The notes under the pieces: generated by a model
Seen by the model: only the letters and a program-made list of their open reading frames with translations
What the model was told of the DNA's origin: nothing
Databases searched by the model: none
Translations under genes and position numbers: made by a program
NCBI GenBank assembly: GCA_002344205.1
Contig: DDSZ01000014.1
Span: 1-64,000 of the forward strand
DNA from: Opitutaceae bacterium UBA2377
Lineage (GTDB): Bacteria; Verrucomicrobiota; Verrucomicrobiia; Opitutales; Opitutaceae
DNA: 64,000 nt
Direction: 5' to 3'
Part shown: positions 1-9,571 of the stretch, in pieces
How the letters are laid out: each line of letters starts with the position of its first letter
Position numbering within the stretch: the stretch's first letter is position 1

Positions 1-227
1 TCGAGGTCGTTGTGCTTGCCGCCGGCACGGATGCATTTCTGGGTGTCGGCGACGCGCTTCCACGGGGCGGCCTGGTCACCGAGGAAGTAGGGCACGAACT
101 GGTTCATGCCGGCGTTCGTGAACAGCAGGTTGGGGGCGGTCGGCATGAGGGATGACGACGGCACGATGGCGTGCTGCTTCGAGGCGAAGAAATCGAGGAA
201 CGACTGGCGGATCTGGGCGGAGGTCAT
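1..227 (-). CDS. alaS: alanyl-tRNA synthetase, N-terminal part (partial at window edge)
   Basis: Class II aminoacyl-tRNA synthetase that charges tRNA-Ala with alanine in the cytoplasm. Only the first 75 codons lie in the window; the gene continues past the left edge. The reverse-complement reading from the ATG at 227 begins with the typical AlaRS opening: a short helix (IRQSFLDFF), then HAIVPSSSL, the FTNAGMNQF segment of class II motif 1, and [12 protein letters not shown]. These are highly conserved in AlaRS, so the name is secure despite truncation. It is divergent from the sensor gene to its right, with about 160 bp between them. Confidence 0.93.
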   Translation of the reverse strand, partial: MTSAQIRQSFLDFFASKQHAIVPSSSLMPTAPNLLFTNAGMNQFVPYFLGDQAAPWKRVADTQKCIRAGGKHNDL

Positions 228-386
228 GTCGGCGCGAAAGGCTCCCAAAACAGGCGGCCCCGGCCCGCTTAGCAAGCCGTGAATCGGACGGACCGGCGGA
301 AGAATTGTCCCAGCCGGGACTTGCGGACTTGCACGACCGGACCGGCGGGGCATGGTAACGAGGCGCGCCTCACCCCGAGCATCTCC

Positions 387-1271
387 ATGCCAAGCTGCCG
401 TCAATCTTGCCATCCCGCCGGGATCTCCGGCCAAGTGCGCGGAGGCTTCGTGCTGGTGATCGCCATGGTGGCACTGGTGCTGGCGGCGGCGACCGTCTGG
501 TGGTGGGGGCAGCGCGACCGGTCGCTGACCGTGATCCAAGAACGCGGCAAGGTGCGCATCGGCTACGCGGTGGAAGCACCATATGCCTTTTTGACGCCCG
601 ATGGCAAGGTGACGGGATTGGTGCCGGAAACGGCGCGCCTGGTTGCGCGGCAGATGGGTTTGGGCGAGCCGGAGTGGGTGTTGACGGAATTCAGCGCCTT
701 GATCAACGGACTCAACCTCGGCCGCTTCGACGTGATTGCGGCCGGGATGTTCATCACGCCGGAACGGGAGGCACTCATGGCTTTTTCGCAACCGATCCAG
801 CACGTGGGCTCAGGCTTGCTGGTGGCCAAGGGCAATCCGCGTGGTGTCGAATCGCGGGCGGCGGCGGTGGCGCGGTCGGACTTTAAGATCGCCGTGCTGG
901 CCGGTTCGGTGGAACTGGATGAACTGGGCGGCCTCGGCTTGCCCGCGGAGCGTCTCGTGGTTGTGCCCGATGCCGGCTCCGGTTTGACCATGGTGGCAGG
1001 CGGGCGGGCGGATGGCCTGGCGCTTTCCCTGCCCACGGTGCTCTGGATGGCGGCCCAGCCTTCCGCCGCGCACGTGGTCGAGGCCTTGCGCGTGACGTTG
1101 CCCGCGGAGGGCGGCGGTCGCACGGCCTTTGGCTTTCGCACGGAGGACCGTGCGTTCCGGGAGGAATGGGACCGGCAACTGGCGGCCCTGTTGCCGACGG
1201 ATGAGTTCAAGCAGCTCACCCGGCAGTTTCGCTTTGTCACCGATTCGATGAGGTTGCGCCGCCGTGAGTAA
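387..1271 (+). CDS. membrane-anchored solute-binding protein (SBP family 3), probable sensor input
   Basis: A protein of the periplasmic amino-acid-binding fold (family 3). An N-terminal hydrophobic segment, roughly residues 22-40 with several Trp at its end, serves as a signal or anchor. The mature part opens with the family hallmark [16 protein letters not shown] and continues through [14 protein letters not shown] and [14 protein letters not shown]. No ABC permease or ATPase gene is nearby. Instead its stop codon overlaps by 8 nt the GTG start of a histidine kinase, which suggests it feeds ligand information to that kinase (inference). The start is uncertain: the ATG at 387 is used here. 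GTG at 435 or 450 would place the hydrophobic segment right at the N terminus, and the one at 450 has GGAGG four bases upstream. Confidence 0.75.
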   Translation: MPSCRQSCHPAGISGQVRGGFVLVIAMVALVLAAATVWWWGQRDRSLTVIQERGKVRIGYAVEAPYAFLTPDGKVTGLVPETARLVARQMGLGEPEWVLTEFSALINGLNLGRFDVIAAGMFITPEREALMAFSQPIQHVGSGLLVAKGNPRGVESRAAAVARSDFKIAVLAGSVELDELGGLGLPAERLVVVPDAGSGLTMVAGGRADGLALSLPTVLWMAAQPSAAHVVEALRVTLPAEGGGRTAFGFRTEDRAFREEWDRQLAALLPTDEFKQLTRQFRFVTDSMRLRRRE

Positions 1272-3327
1272 CTCCGCCGCCAAACGACCGGCCGGGTGGG
1301 AGCTTTGGTGGGGCTGGGCCGTGGTCGCCGGCGTCCTGTTGGTGGGAGTGCTGCTCTTTGGGCTGCATGCGCGACAGACTGCCCAAACGCGGCAGTCGCT
1401 GATGCTCATGCGCGAACTGCGGGAAGCGCGGCTCGATCTGGCGAAGGGCTACTTGCACCTGAGCCAAGCCGGAGAGCCCGGCGGTCCTTACACCGCCGAG
1501 CAAGGGCAGGTCCTGCTGCATCAGGCGCTGAATGGATTTGAGTCGAGCCTGGTCCGGGGCGAAGTGCTGCTCGACCCGCTGGCGGCGGTGGAGGGACTGC
1601 GCACCCGGCTGGATAACTGGCCGCGGATGTCGCGGCCGACCCCGGCCGACATGGTTGAATTTCGCTCGGCTTTCCATGCGGTGGAGAAGGCCGCGGACGC
1701 GGCCGATGCCGAATTGCAGGCGGGATTGCGACGGCAGACGGCGCGGAACCGGCTGGAGTTCATCATCGCCGCCACGGTGGCGATGGCGGTGTTGCTCGTG
1801 GCCGGCGGACTCGTGTTTCAGCTGCAAAAAAATGCGGTGCGTCAGGCGCGGGAGCGACGCACCAGCGATGACCGGCTCCGCGGCCTGCTCGGCGACATGA
1901 TGGAAGGTTGCCAGCTCCATGACCGCGACTACCGCTACCTCTACCTCAACGAGGCCGCCGCGCGCAACGGCCGCCGCCGGCGCGAGGAGTTGCTCGGGCG
2001 GACGGTTTTCGAGTGCTACCCGGGCTTTGAACAGTCCGCGCTTTTCGCGGCGATGAAGCTTTGCATGGAGCAGCGCACGGCGCGGCGGATCGAGGAAGAG
2101 TTCGTGTTTCCCGACGGCAAGTCCGCCTGGTTTGAGCTGAACATCGAGCCCGCCCCGGAAGGCATCTTCATCCACTCGATCGAGGTGACCGAACGGCACC
2201 GGGCGGAGGCGGAACTCCGCGAAAGCCGGGAGCGGTTTGCACGGGCATTCCGCACGAGCCCCGTGCCGCAGGCTCTCGGTCGGTTGAGCGATCATGCGCT
2301 GATTGAGGTGAACGACGCCTTCCTGCAGCTCTTTGGCTGGCCGCGGGAGCTGGTTATCGGCCGGACCCCGCTTGAGCTTGGCTTGGTCGCCCCGGAGGAA
2401 TTGACGCGGGTGCGGGAGGAACTCGCCGGCCGCGAGCAGCTTGAGAACTTTCAGTTGGAGGTCCGCAGCCGCATCGGCCAGTTGCGCACGGTCAGCCTCG
2501 GCCTTGCGCGGATCGAGCTGCAGGGCGTGCCGCATGCGATTGTGACGCTGTTCGACATCACGGAGCGGCGCCGGGCAGAGCAGGCGGTGGCCGAGCTGAA
2601 CCAGAACCTTGAGAAAATCGTGGCGCAGCGCACCGCCGAGCTGCAGAGCAAGAACCGGGAGCTGGAGACCTTCACCTACTCGGTTTCGCATGACCTGAAG
2701 GCGCCGCTGCGCGGCATCGACGGCTACAGCCGGCTCCTGCTGGAGGAGCATGCGGCACAGCTTGACACCGAGGGGATGCGTTTCTTGCAGGCCGTGCGCA
2801 ACGCCAGCGTGCAGATGGGGCAGTTGATTGACGACCTGCTGGCCTACTCGCAACTGGAGCGGCGTTCCCTGCGTCCGGGCCGGTTGCGGCTGTCGGCCGT
2901 GCTCGGGCCGCTGCAGGCCGTGCTGGCCCCGGAGATCGCCCAGCGCGGCGTGGACCTGCGGGTAAACGTGCCGGACATCGAGGTGCTGGCCGACCCCGAC
3001 GGACTGGCGCAGGTGCTTCGTAACCTGCTGGACAACGCCCTGAAGTTCACCCGCGACGTGCGGCCGCCGGTGATCGAGATTGGTGGACGCGGGGAGAACG
3101 GCGCCTTTACGCTCTGGGTGCGCGACAACGGCATCGGTTTCGACATGAAATTCACGGACCGCATTTTCGACATCTTCCAGCGGCTGCACCGCGTGGAGGA
3201 ATACCCCGGCACCGGCATCGGCCTCGCCATCGTGCGCAAGGCCATGGAGCGCATGGGCGGCAAGGTGCGGGCCGAAAGCGCCCCCGGCCGCGGTGCCACC
3301 TTTTACCTCGAACTCCCGACCCCATGA
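1264..3327 (+). CDS. membrane histidine kinase with two PAS domains
   Basis: Sensor kinase of 687 residues. Two transmembrane helices (about residues 15-35 and 165-187) bracket a roughly 130-residue external region. Then come two PAS domains (about 200-310 and 315-440), a coiled coil, a HisKA domain with the phospho-acceptor His near residue 476 in YSVSHDLKAPLR, and a HATPase domain with the N box (NLLDNALKFT), DNGIGFD and GTGIGLAIV glycine boxes. The HisKA/HATPase style resembles phytochrome-type kinases that pair with small Rcp1-like regulators, and such a regulator follows directly with an ATGA overlap. The GTG start overlaps the upstream binding-protein gene, so the three genes look translationally coupled. 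Confidence 0.9.
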   Translation: MSNSAAKRPAGWELWWGWAVVAGVLLVGVLLFGLHARQTAQTRQSLMLMRELREARLDLAKGYLHLSQAGEPGGPYTAEQGQVLLHQALNGFESSLVRGEVLLDPLAAVEGLRTRLDNWPRMSRPTPADMVEFRSAFHAVEKAADAADAELQAGLRRQTARNRLEFIIAATVAMAVLLVAGGLVFQLQKNAVRQARERRTSDDRLRGLLGDMMEGCQLHDRDYRYLYLNEAAARNGRRRREELLGRTVFECYPGFEQSALFAAMKLCMEQRTARRIEEEFVFPDGKSAWFELNIEPAPEGIFIHSIEVTERHRAEAELRESRERFARAFRTSPVPQALGRLSDHALIEVNDAFLQLFGWPRELVIGRTPLELGLVAPEELTRVREELAGREQLENFQLEVRSRIGQLRTVSLGLARIELQGVPHAIVTLFDITERRRAEQAVAELNQNLEKIVAQRTAELQSKNRELETFTYSVSHDLKAPLRGIDGYSRLLLEEHAAQLDTEGMRFLQAVRNASVQMGQLIDDLLAYSQLERRSLRPGRLRLSAVLGPLQAVLAPEIAQRGVDLRVNVPDIEVLADPDGLAQVLRNLLDNALKFTRDVRPPVIEIGGRGENGAFTLWVRDNGIGFDMKFTDRIFDIFQRLHRVEEYPGTGIGLAIVRKAMERMGGKVRAESAPGRGATFYLELPTP

Positions 3328-3749
3328 ACGCCGCCCCTCCGCATCTTCTCCTCGTCGAGGACAACCCCATGGATGTCGAGCTCACGCTCCAGGCCTTCAA
3401 ACGCCGGAAGCTCACCAACCACATCGACATCGCCCGGGACGGCGAGGAGGCGCTGGCCTGGATCCCGCGCTGGGAGGCGGGCGAGCCCTGGCCGGCCGTG
3501 ATTCTCCTGGACCTGAAGTTGCCCAAGGTCAGCGGACTGGAAGTCCTGCGCGCGCTGAAGGCCCACCCGGACCTGCGCCGGCTGCCGGTCGTCGTCCTCA
3601 CCACCTCGGCCGACAATCAGGACGTGCGTTCCGCCTACGCGCTGGGGGTCAACTCCTACATCGTGAAGCCGGTGGACTTCGACAAGTTCGTCGATGTCGC
3701 CGCGCACATCGAGCTCTACTGGACCGTCCTCAACGCCCCGCCCGTGTAG
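3324..3749 (+). CDS. single-domain response regulator (Rcp1-like)
   Basis: A 141-residue receiver domain with no output domain. It opens with LLLVEDNPMDVELT, carries the phospho-acceptor Asp63 in ILLDLKLPKVSG, a Thr-Thr-Ser switch region (VVVLTTSAD) and the conserved Lys in IVKPVDF. The ATG lies inside the ATGA overlap with the kinase upstream, so it is almost certainly that kinase's partner. Regulators of this size act by protein-protein contact or pass phosphate on in a relay. The hybrid kinase that follows 4 nt downstream is a possible further partner. Confidence 0.9.
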   Translation: MNAAPPHLLLVEDNPMDVELTLQAFKRRKLTNHIDIARDGEEALAWIPRWEAGEPWPAVILLDLKLPKVSGLEVLRALKAHPDLRRLPVVVLTTSADNQDVRSAYALGVNSYIVKPVDFDKFVDVAAHIELYWTVLNAPPV

Positions 3750-3753
3750 CCGC

Positions 3754-6471
3754 ATGCGCATCCTTTACGTCGAGGACAACACGGCCGACGCCGACCTGAC
3801 CCGGACCCAGCTGGCCCGGAGCGCGCCGCACCTGCGGCTGGAGGTCGTGACGCGCATCGCCGACGCCTGGAACGCCCTCGCGCACGAGGGCGCCTACGAC
3901 CTCGTGCTGTCCGACCTGCACCTGCCCGACGGTTCCGGCATCGAGCTCCTGTCGGGCGTGCGGCAAAAGGGCATGCCGCTGGCGGTGGTCATCCTGACCG
4001 GCTCAGGTGATGAAAAGCACGCGGTGGCGGCGCTGAAGGCCGGCGTGGATGACTACCTCGTCAAGCGCGGCAACTACCTGGTGGAGCTGCCCCAGGTCTT
4101 GGAGTCCGCCCTGGCGGCGTTTCGCGAGGGCCTCGCCCGGCGCAACCAGCCGCTCCGCGTGCTCTATGCCGAGCACAACGCGCCGGACATCGAGATCACG
4201 CGCCGCCATCTCGCGCGCCACGCCGCGCACATCCGGCTCACCGCGGTCATGGACGGCGAGGAGGCCATCCGGCTGGTGCGGGCCGCGCCATCCGACCATG
4301 ATGTGCTGCTGTTGGATTACCGGCTGGCCGGGCTCAATGCGCTGGATGTCATCGCCCGCCTGCAGACGGAGGCGCCCGGGCATCCGCCGGTGGTGGTCGT
4401 GACGGGGCAGGGGGATGAGGCCATCGCGGTGCAGGCGCTGCGGCTGGGTGCTTCCGATTATTTGGTGAAGCGTCCCGGCTACCTGCACGAGCTGCCCGGC
4501 ACGCTGGAGAGCGCGCACCATCGCGCGCTGCTGGGCCGGGAGCAGGCGGCGCTGCGCGTCAGCGAGGCCTCGCGGCTGCTGCGCGAGCAGGCGCTCGGCA
4601 CGATTTCCCAGGGGGTGCTGCTGGCCGACGCCCAACGGCGCGTCATCTACGCCAACGCCGCCTTCACCACGCTGACGGGCTACGCGGAGGCGGAGCTGCT
4701 CGGCCGCAGCTGCGCGCTGCTGCAGGGACCGGAGACGGACCCCGCGGTCATCCGGGCCATGCGCGCGGCGCTGGACGCGGGCCGTCCCTTTGAGGGCGAA
4801 TTGCTGAACTACCGGAAAACCGGGGAAAAATTCTGGAACAGTCTGTCGGTCACGCCGGTGCGCGACGAAGGCGGCCGGGTGATCAATTTCGTGGGTGTGC
4901 TGCAGGATGTCAGCCACCGCAAGGCCGCCGAGGCCCGCCTGCAGGCCGAGAAGCTTTTTTCCGACACGCTCGTGGGCAGCCTGCCCGGGCTGGTCTTCCT
5001 CTTCCGCGAGGACGGCCGGATTTTGCGCTGGAACCGCCACCTGGAGGCGGGCTTCGAGTTTTCGCACGAGGAAGTGGCGCGGATGACGCCGTTCGATTTC
5101 ATCGTGCCCGAGGAGCGGGAGCAGGCCCGGCGCCGCATTGCCGAGGCTTTGTCCGGCCGCACCGTGCAGGCCGAGCTCACCGTGCTCAGCAAGTCGGGCC
5201 GGCGCATCCCGTTCTTCTTCACCGCCAGCCGGCTCGACCTGGAGGGAACCACCTGCGTGCTGGGCGTCGGCCTCGACATCAGCGAGCGCCGCAACCTGGA
5301 GGAGCAGTTCCGTCAGGCGCAGAAAATGGAGGCGATCGGCCGCCTCTCCGGCGGGGTCGCGCACGATTTCAACAACCTGCTGACGGTGATCAGCGGCAAC
5401 ATCGCCCTGCTGCAGCAGGATTCCGGCCTCTCGGAATCGATGCGCTGGAACCTGCAGGAAGTCGCGCAGGCCGCCCGGCGCGCCGCCAACCTCACGCGCC
5501 AGCTGCTGACCTTCAGCCGCCAGCAGAACATGCAGCTCACGGACCTCGACCTCAACGCCGTGGTGGGCGACATGGCGCGCATGCTCAGCCGCATCCTCGG
5601 AGAGGACATCGCCGTGCGCTACAAATACGCCCGGGAGGTGCTGCCGGTCACGGCCGACGCCGGCATGTTGGAGCAGGTGCTGCTCAACCTCGCCGTCAAC
5701 GCCCGTGATGCGATGCCGCAGGGCGGCGAACTCACGATCGAGACGGCCGTGCTGCCCGCGGACGGCGCGCGGCCGGCCGGCGTGCCGCCCGGTCCCTGCG
5801 TGCGCTTCTCGGTCGCCGACACCGGCAGCGGCATCGCGCCGGAGCTGCTGCCGCGGATCTTTGATCCGTTCTTCACGACCAAGGATGTCGGCAAGGGCAC
5901 GGGCCTGGGCTTGGCGACGGTTTACGGCATCGTGCAGCAGCACAAAGGCTGGGTGGAGGTGAGCAGCAAGGTGGGCGCGGGCACGACTTTTCATGTCAAC
6001 CTGCCGCGGGGCGCACAGGTGGCGGCCCGGCCGGAGGAAGCCGCCGCGCCGGTCATTGCGGCCAAGGGCCACGAAACCATCCTGCTGGTGGAAGACGAGC
6101 CGGCGGTCCGCATGCTCGTCCACACGGTGCTGGATCAGGCCGGCTACCGGATTCTGGAGGCGGCGAGCGGGGCGGAGGCGCTCAAATTCTGGGCGGAGCA
6201 CCGCGGGGAAATCAGCCTGCTGCTGACCGACTACGTGATGCCCGACGGCATGAGCGGCCGACAGCTGGCGGAGCGCCTGCTCGGCGAAAATCCGGCGCTG
6301 CGGATCATCTTTACCAGCGGTTACAGCGCCGAGATTGCGGGGGCGGGCTTCGATCTGAAGGAGGGCGTCAACTTCCTCAGCAAGCCCTTCGAACTGGCGA
6401 AGCTCGTGGCCACGGTGCGGCGCAGCCTGGACCGGCCGCAGAGCCGTTCGCCGTTCCCCGACCGGGCGTGA
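3754..6471 (+). CDS. hybrid histidine kinase REC-REC-PAS-PAS-HisKA-HATPase-REC
   Basis: A soluble 905-residue hybrid kinase with no transmembrane segment. It starts with two receiver domains (Asp54 in [11 protein letters not shown] and Asp188 in [10 protein letters not shown]). Two PAS domains follow at about 270-390 and 395-515. The HisKA domain has its His near residue 537 in [12 protein letters not shown], then a HATPase domain ([19 protein letters not shown]), and a C-terminal receiver with Asp826 in [11 protein letters not shown]. The ATG at 3754 was preferred over an in-frame start at 3694 because the latter lies inside the preceding regulator gene. Receivers at both ends suggest a branched phosphorelay taking input from the upstream regulators. 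Confidence 0.9.
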   Translation: MRILYVEDNTADADLTRTQLARSAPHLRLEVVTRIADAWNALAHEGAYDLVLSDLHLPDGSGIELLSGVRQKGMPLAVVILTGSGDEKHAVAALKAGVDDYLVKRGNYLVELPQVLESALAAFREGLARRNQPLRVLYAEHNAPDIEITRRHLARHAAHIRLTAVMDGEEAIRLVRAAPSDHDVLLLDYRLAGLNALDVIARLQTEAPGHPPVVVVTGQGDEAIAVQALRLGASDYLVKRPGYLHELPGTLESAHHRALLGREQAALRVSEASRLLREQALGTISQGVLLADAQRRVIYANAAFTTLTGYAEAELLGRSCALLQGPETDPAVIRAMRAALDAGRPFEGELLNYRKTGEKFWNSLSVTPVRDEGGRVINFVGVLQDVSHRKAAEARLQAEKLFSDTLVGSLPGLVFLFREDGRILRWNRHLEAGFEFSHEEVARMTPFDFIVPEEREQARRRIAEALSGRTVQAELTVLSKSGRRIPFFFTASRLDLEGTTCVLGVGLDISERRNLEEQFRQAQKMEAIGRLSGGVAHDFNNLLTVISGNIALLQQDSGLSESMRWNLQEVAQAARRAANLTRQLLTFSRQQNMQLTDLDLNAVVGDMARMLSRILGEDIAVRYKYAREVLPVTADAGMLEQVLLNLAVNARDAMPQGGELTIETAVLPADGARPAGVPPGPCVRFSVADTGSGIAPELLPRIFDPFFTTKDVGKGTGLGLATVYGIVQQHKGWVEVSSKVGAGTTFHVNLPRGAQVAARPEEAAAPVIAAKGHETILLVEDEPAVRMLVHTVLDQAGYRILEAASGAEALKFWAEHRGEISLLLTDYVMPDGMSGRQLAERLLGENPALRIIFTSGYSAEIAGAGFDLKEGVNFLSKPFELAKLVATVRRSLDRPQSRSPFPDRA

Positions 6472-6625
6472 TCAGGCGCAACGCGGCGGCAACGCAAACC
6501 CTCAGGCAAGGTTCTGCCGGCAGGCCAAAACAGTCTGCGGCGCATCGGCTCCCGGTCATCAAGGTTGACTTGGCTGCCGTGGACGAAGAGACAATTCTTG
6601 GTCTGGCAATGTCACTTATAGTCTG

Positions 6626-6654
6626 TTGCGACGGATGATATACTCTATTCGCAA
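6626..6654. promoter_or_regulatory. inverted repeat around a possible -10 element before the XRE-receiver gene
   Basis: TTGCGA (6626-6631) and its complement TCGCAA (6649-6654) face each other across 17 bp that contain TATACT (6639-6644), which fits a -10 box. The right arm ends directly before the GTG start at 6655. The surrounding sequence is clearly more AT-rich than its neighbours. Because the downstream gene has an XRE-type DNA-binding domain, this could be its own operator. No good -35 box is seen at the expected distance; TTGACT at 6565-6570 or an alternative -10 TATAGT at 6617-6622 are other possibilities. Confidence 0.3.
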
Positions 6655-7371
6655 GTGGCGAAAAAAGAAAAAGTTCCGCGAAACGGACCAGCCTTGCAAA
6701 ACAGACTGGCGGCGGTGGTTAAATCTTATCGTCAAAAGCTGGGCATCACCCAGGAGGAGCTGGCCTGGCGGGCCAGCATGCACCGGACTTACCTGGCTGA
6801 CATCGAGCGGGGCGCGCGCAACATCACCTTGCGCAGCATCGAAAATCTGGCGCAGGCTCTGCAGCTTTCCATCGAAGGATTGCTCGCAGGTGCTGCGGCG
6901 CCGGGTGCAGAACCGGCCCGGGGTGCCTGCGACGAGGTCCTTCTCGTGGAGGACGATCCGGCGGATATTGAACTGACCTTGCGGGCTTTCCGCCGGGCGA
7001 AGTTTTCCAACAAGCTGACGGTCGCCCGCGACGGCGCGGAGGCCTTAGCCTATCTGTTCCGCACCGGACGGCACGCCAAGCGCACCGGCGGTCAGCCTCA
7101 GCTGGTCCTGCTCGACCTGGGCCTGCCCAAGGTGTCCGGCTTGGAAGTGCTGAGGCAGATGCGGGCCAATCCGGCGACCATGGCCATGCCGGTTGTCGTG
7201 CTGACGGCATCCGGGGAGGACGACAGCATTCTGGAATGCAGCCGGCTGGGGACGGTCAACTACATCGTGAAGCCAATCGATTTCGGCAGCTTTGCCCGCG
7301 TCACCTCCAAGCTGCACTTTAACTGGACCTTGTCCGCCCCGGAGACGGCGGGCCGCGCCCCGGGGAACTGA
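6655..7371 (+). CDS. XRE helix-turn-helix / receiver fusion regulator
   Basis: A 238-residue protein in an unusual order: an N-terminal XRE-type HTH (about residues 20-80; RLAAVVKSYRQKLGITQEEL, then the RTYLADIERGARN recognition region) and a C-terminal receiver domain (about 98-225) opening with EVLLVEDDPADIELT and carrying its Asp in LVLLDLGLPKVSG and the Lys in IVKPIDF. The receiver closely resembles the neighbouring Rcp1-like regulators, so it may receive phosphate from the adjacent kinases and couple it to transcription. The GTG at 6655 is used because the upstream frame is non-homologous and an inverted repeat ends at 6654. This looks like the only member of the 387-11488 signalling block with a DNA-binding domain. 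Confidence 0.85.
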   Translation: MAKKEKVPRNGPALQNRLAAVVKSYRQKLGITQEELAWRASMHRTYLADIERGARNITLRSIENLAQALQLSIEGLLAGAAAPGAEPARGACDEVLLVEDDPADIELTLRAFRRAKFSNKLTVARDGAEALAYLFRTGRHAKRTGGQPQLVLLDLGLPKVSGLEVLRQMRANPATMAMPVVVLTASGEDDSILECSRLGTVNYIVKPIDFGSFARVTSKLHFNWTLSAPETAGRAPGN

Positions 7372-7586
7372 AAATCACACCCAGATATCCTGCCATGCTT
7401 CACTCCGAACCGTAGTCACCCACTTCGGGAACCGCATCAGTAACCGCCGTGGGTCATTGCCGGTTGCAAAACCAATCAGGCCAATGCCGCCATCCAGTCC
7501 ATTGCCCCACGGTATTTTTGACCGGGACCGCCTGCGTGGGCGGCCGGCACCCCTGACAGGGATGACTCCATCGCCCGGAGGAGGCC

Positions 7587-9125
7587 ATGACTGACGAACA
7601 AACCCTCAAGGCCTCGTTGAAGGAGATCGGCGACTTGAAGGCGGCGCTCGACGAGCACGCGATCGTGGCGATCACCGATCCGCAGGGCAGGATCACCTAC
7701 GTGAACGACAAGTTCTGCGCGATTTCCAAGTATGCGCGTGAGGAGCTGATTGGACAGGATCATCGGATCATCAATTCCGGCCATCATCCCAAGGAATTCA
7801 TCCGCGACCTCTGGAGGACGATCGGCCGCGGAGGGGTCTGGAAAGGCGAGATCAAGAACCGGGCGAAGGACGGGTCGTTCTACTGGGTGGACACGACCAT
7901 CGTGCCCTTTCTGAACGAGCAGGGCAAACCGCGCCAGTATGTGGCCATCCGGGCCGACATCACGGCCCGGAAACTGGCGGAGGAAGGGCTGCGGACCTCG
8001 ACCAAGGAGGTGCTGGACCTCAAGGCGGCGCTCGACGAGCACGCGATCGTGGCGATTACCGATGCGCGCGGGAAGATCACGTATGTGAACGACAAATTTT
8101 GCGCGATTTCCAAGTATACGCGCGCGGAACTGCTGGGTCAGGACCATCGGATCATCAATTCCGCGTTCCACCCGAAGGAGTTTTTTCGCGACCTCTGGAC
8201 CACGATCGCGCACGGACGGGTCTGGAAAGGCGAGATCAAGAACCGGGCGAAGGACGGGTCGTTCTACTGGGTGGACACGACCATCGTGCCCTTTCTGAAC
8301 GAGCAGGGCAAACCGCGCCAGTATGTGGCCATCCGGGCCGACATCACGGCCCGGAAGCAGGCGGAGGAGGCCGTGCACCGGATGAACGCGGAGCTGGAGC
8401 GGCGGGTGGTTGAACGCACGGCCCAGCTGGAAAGCGCGAACCGCGAGCTGGAGGCGTTTTCCTATTCCGTTTCCCATGATTTGCGCGCCCCGTTGCGGGC
8501 CGTGGACGGATTCTCGCAGGCGGTGATTGAGGATTTTGGTCCGCAACTGCCGGAGGAAGGACGGCGTCTGCTGCAGACGATCCGGCATTCGGCGCAGCGC
8601 ATGGGTGCGTTGATCGACGACCTGCTGAGCTTTTCGCGTCTGAACCGTCAGGAGCTGAGCAAGCGTTCCGTCAACACCAATGCCCTCGTGCGCGCTGTCC
8701 TACAGGAACTCGGGGCCCCGTGGCCGGACCGTCAAGTGCAGGTCCGGGTGGCCGAGCTTCCGCCGAACCTGGGCGATCCCGCCCTGCTCAAACAGGTCTG
8801 GATCAACCTGCTCGCCAATGCCCTGAAATACACCCGCAAGCGCGACACTGCGCTGATCGAGATCGGCTGCGAATCCCGGCCGGAAGGCCCGGTCTACTTT
8901 GTCCGGGACAACGGCACCGGGTTCGACATGAAATATGCCGGCAAGCTTTTTGGCGTCTTCCAGCGGTTGCACCGCATGGAGGATTACGAGGGCACCGGCG
9001 TGGGGCTGGCCACGGTGCAAAGGATCATCCACCGCCATGGCGGACGCATCTGGGCCGAGGCGGCCGTTGACGGGGGGGCGACTTTTTTCTTCACCCTCGA
9101 AAAGGAGGCCACGAACCATGCCTGA
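7587..9125 (+). CDS. soluble histidine kinase with a tandem duplicated PAS domain
   Basis: A 512-residue kinase. It starts at an ATG with a strong ribosome site (GGAGGAGG just upstream). Two nearly identical PAS/PAC modules occupy about residues 15-130 and 143-260. A coiled coil follows, then HisKA with its His near residue 297 in YSVSHDLRAPLR, and HATPase with NLLANALKYT, DNGTGFD and GTGVGLATV. No membrane segment is visible, so the PAS domains probably read a cytoplasmic cue. The catalytic half is close to that of the kinase at 1264-3327. It overlaps the next response regulator by 8 nt, which marks that regulator as its partner. Confidence 0.9.
   Translation: MTDEQTLKASLKEIGDLKAALDEHAIVAITDPQGRITYVNDKFCAISKYAREELIGQDHRIINSGHHPKEFIRDLWRTIGRGGVWKGEIKNRAKDGSFYWVDTTIVPFLNEQGKPRQYVAIRADITARKLAEEGLRTSTKEVLDLKAALDEHAIVAITDARGKITYVNDKFCAISKYTRAELLGQDHRIINSAFHPKEFFRDLWTTIAHGRVWKGEIKNRAKDGSFYWVDTTIVPFLNEQGKPRQYVAIRADITARKQAEEAVHRMNAELERRVVERTAQLESANRELEAFSYSVSHDLRAPLRAVDGFSQAVIEDFGPQLPEEGRRLLQTIRHSAQRMGALIDDLLSFSRLNRQELSKRSVNTNALVRAVLQELGAPWPDRQVQVRVAELPPNLGDPALLKQVWINLLANALKYTRKRDTALIEIGCESRPEGPVYFVRDNGTGFDMKYAGKLFGVFQRLHRMEDYEGTGVGLATVQRIIHRHGGRIWAEAAVDGGATFFFTLEKEATNHA
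7638..7972 (+). repeat. direct repeat, copy 1 (first PAS module)
   Basis: This stretch recurs 384 bp (exactly 128 codons) downstream at 8022-8356. The last 139 nt of the unit (7834-7972 versus 8218-8356) read as identical; the first half has scattered differences. The in-frame period keeps both PAS domains intact. Confidence 0.9.
8022..8356 (+). repeat. direct repeat, copy 2 (second PAS module)
   Basis: Second copy of the 384-bp period repeat within the kinase gene; see the copy at 7638-7972. The 3' part is identical at nucleotide level to the first copy. Confidence 0.9.
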
Positions 9126-9570
9126 CGGCCAGATCATCAACCTGCTCCTCGTCGAGGACAACCCGCAGGATCTCATGCTGGCGCAGCGGGCTCTGCGCAA
9201 GGCCGGCCTCGACCACCGGACCCATGTCGCCCGCGATGGCGTCGAGGCCCTGGATTTCGTCTTTTGCAACGGCCCCTTTGCCGGCCGCAATGTCGCCGCC
9301 GAACTCAGGGTCATCCTGCTTGACCTGAAGCTCCCGAAGATCGACGGCCTGGAGGTTCTGCGCCGGATCAAGGAAGACGCCCGCACCCGGATCATCCCGG
9401 TCGTCGTGCTGACTTCCTCCCGCGAGCAGCGCGACGTGGCCGAGGCCTACCGGCTCGGGATCAACAGTTACATCGTTAAACCGGTCAACTATGAGCTCTA
9501 CGCCGAAGCGGTGCGCGATCTCGGCCTGTATTGGCTGCGGCTGAACCAGCCGCCGAAGGTGGAGGAATGA
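9118..9570 (+). CDS. single-domain response regulator (Rcp1-like)
   Basis: A 150-residue stand-alone receiver domain: NLLLVEDNPQDLMLAQRALR at the start, the phospho-acceptor Asp in VILLDLKLPKIDG, the VVVLTSS switch segment and the IVKPVNY lysine. The ATG at 9118 is backed by GGAGG about ten bases upstream and overlaps the kinase stop by 8 nt. It is the likely direct target of the kinase at 7587-9125. It is followed at one base distance by another hybrid kinase, suggesting one transcript through 11488. Confidence 0.9.
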   Translation: MPDGQIINLLLVEDNPQDLMLAQRALRKAGLDHRTHVARDGVEALDFVFCNGPFAGRNVAAELRVILLDLKLPKIDGLEVLRRIKEDARTRIIPVVVLTSSREQRDVAEAYRLGINSYIVKPVNYELYAEAVRDLGLYWLRLNQPPKVEE

Positions 9571-9571
9571 C

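Noticed and set aside
1237-3189. Open frame of 650 codons on the minus strand
   Set aside because: Antisense to the kinase at 1264-3327; composition is typical of a GC-rich shadow.
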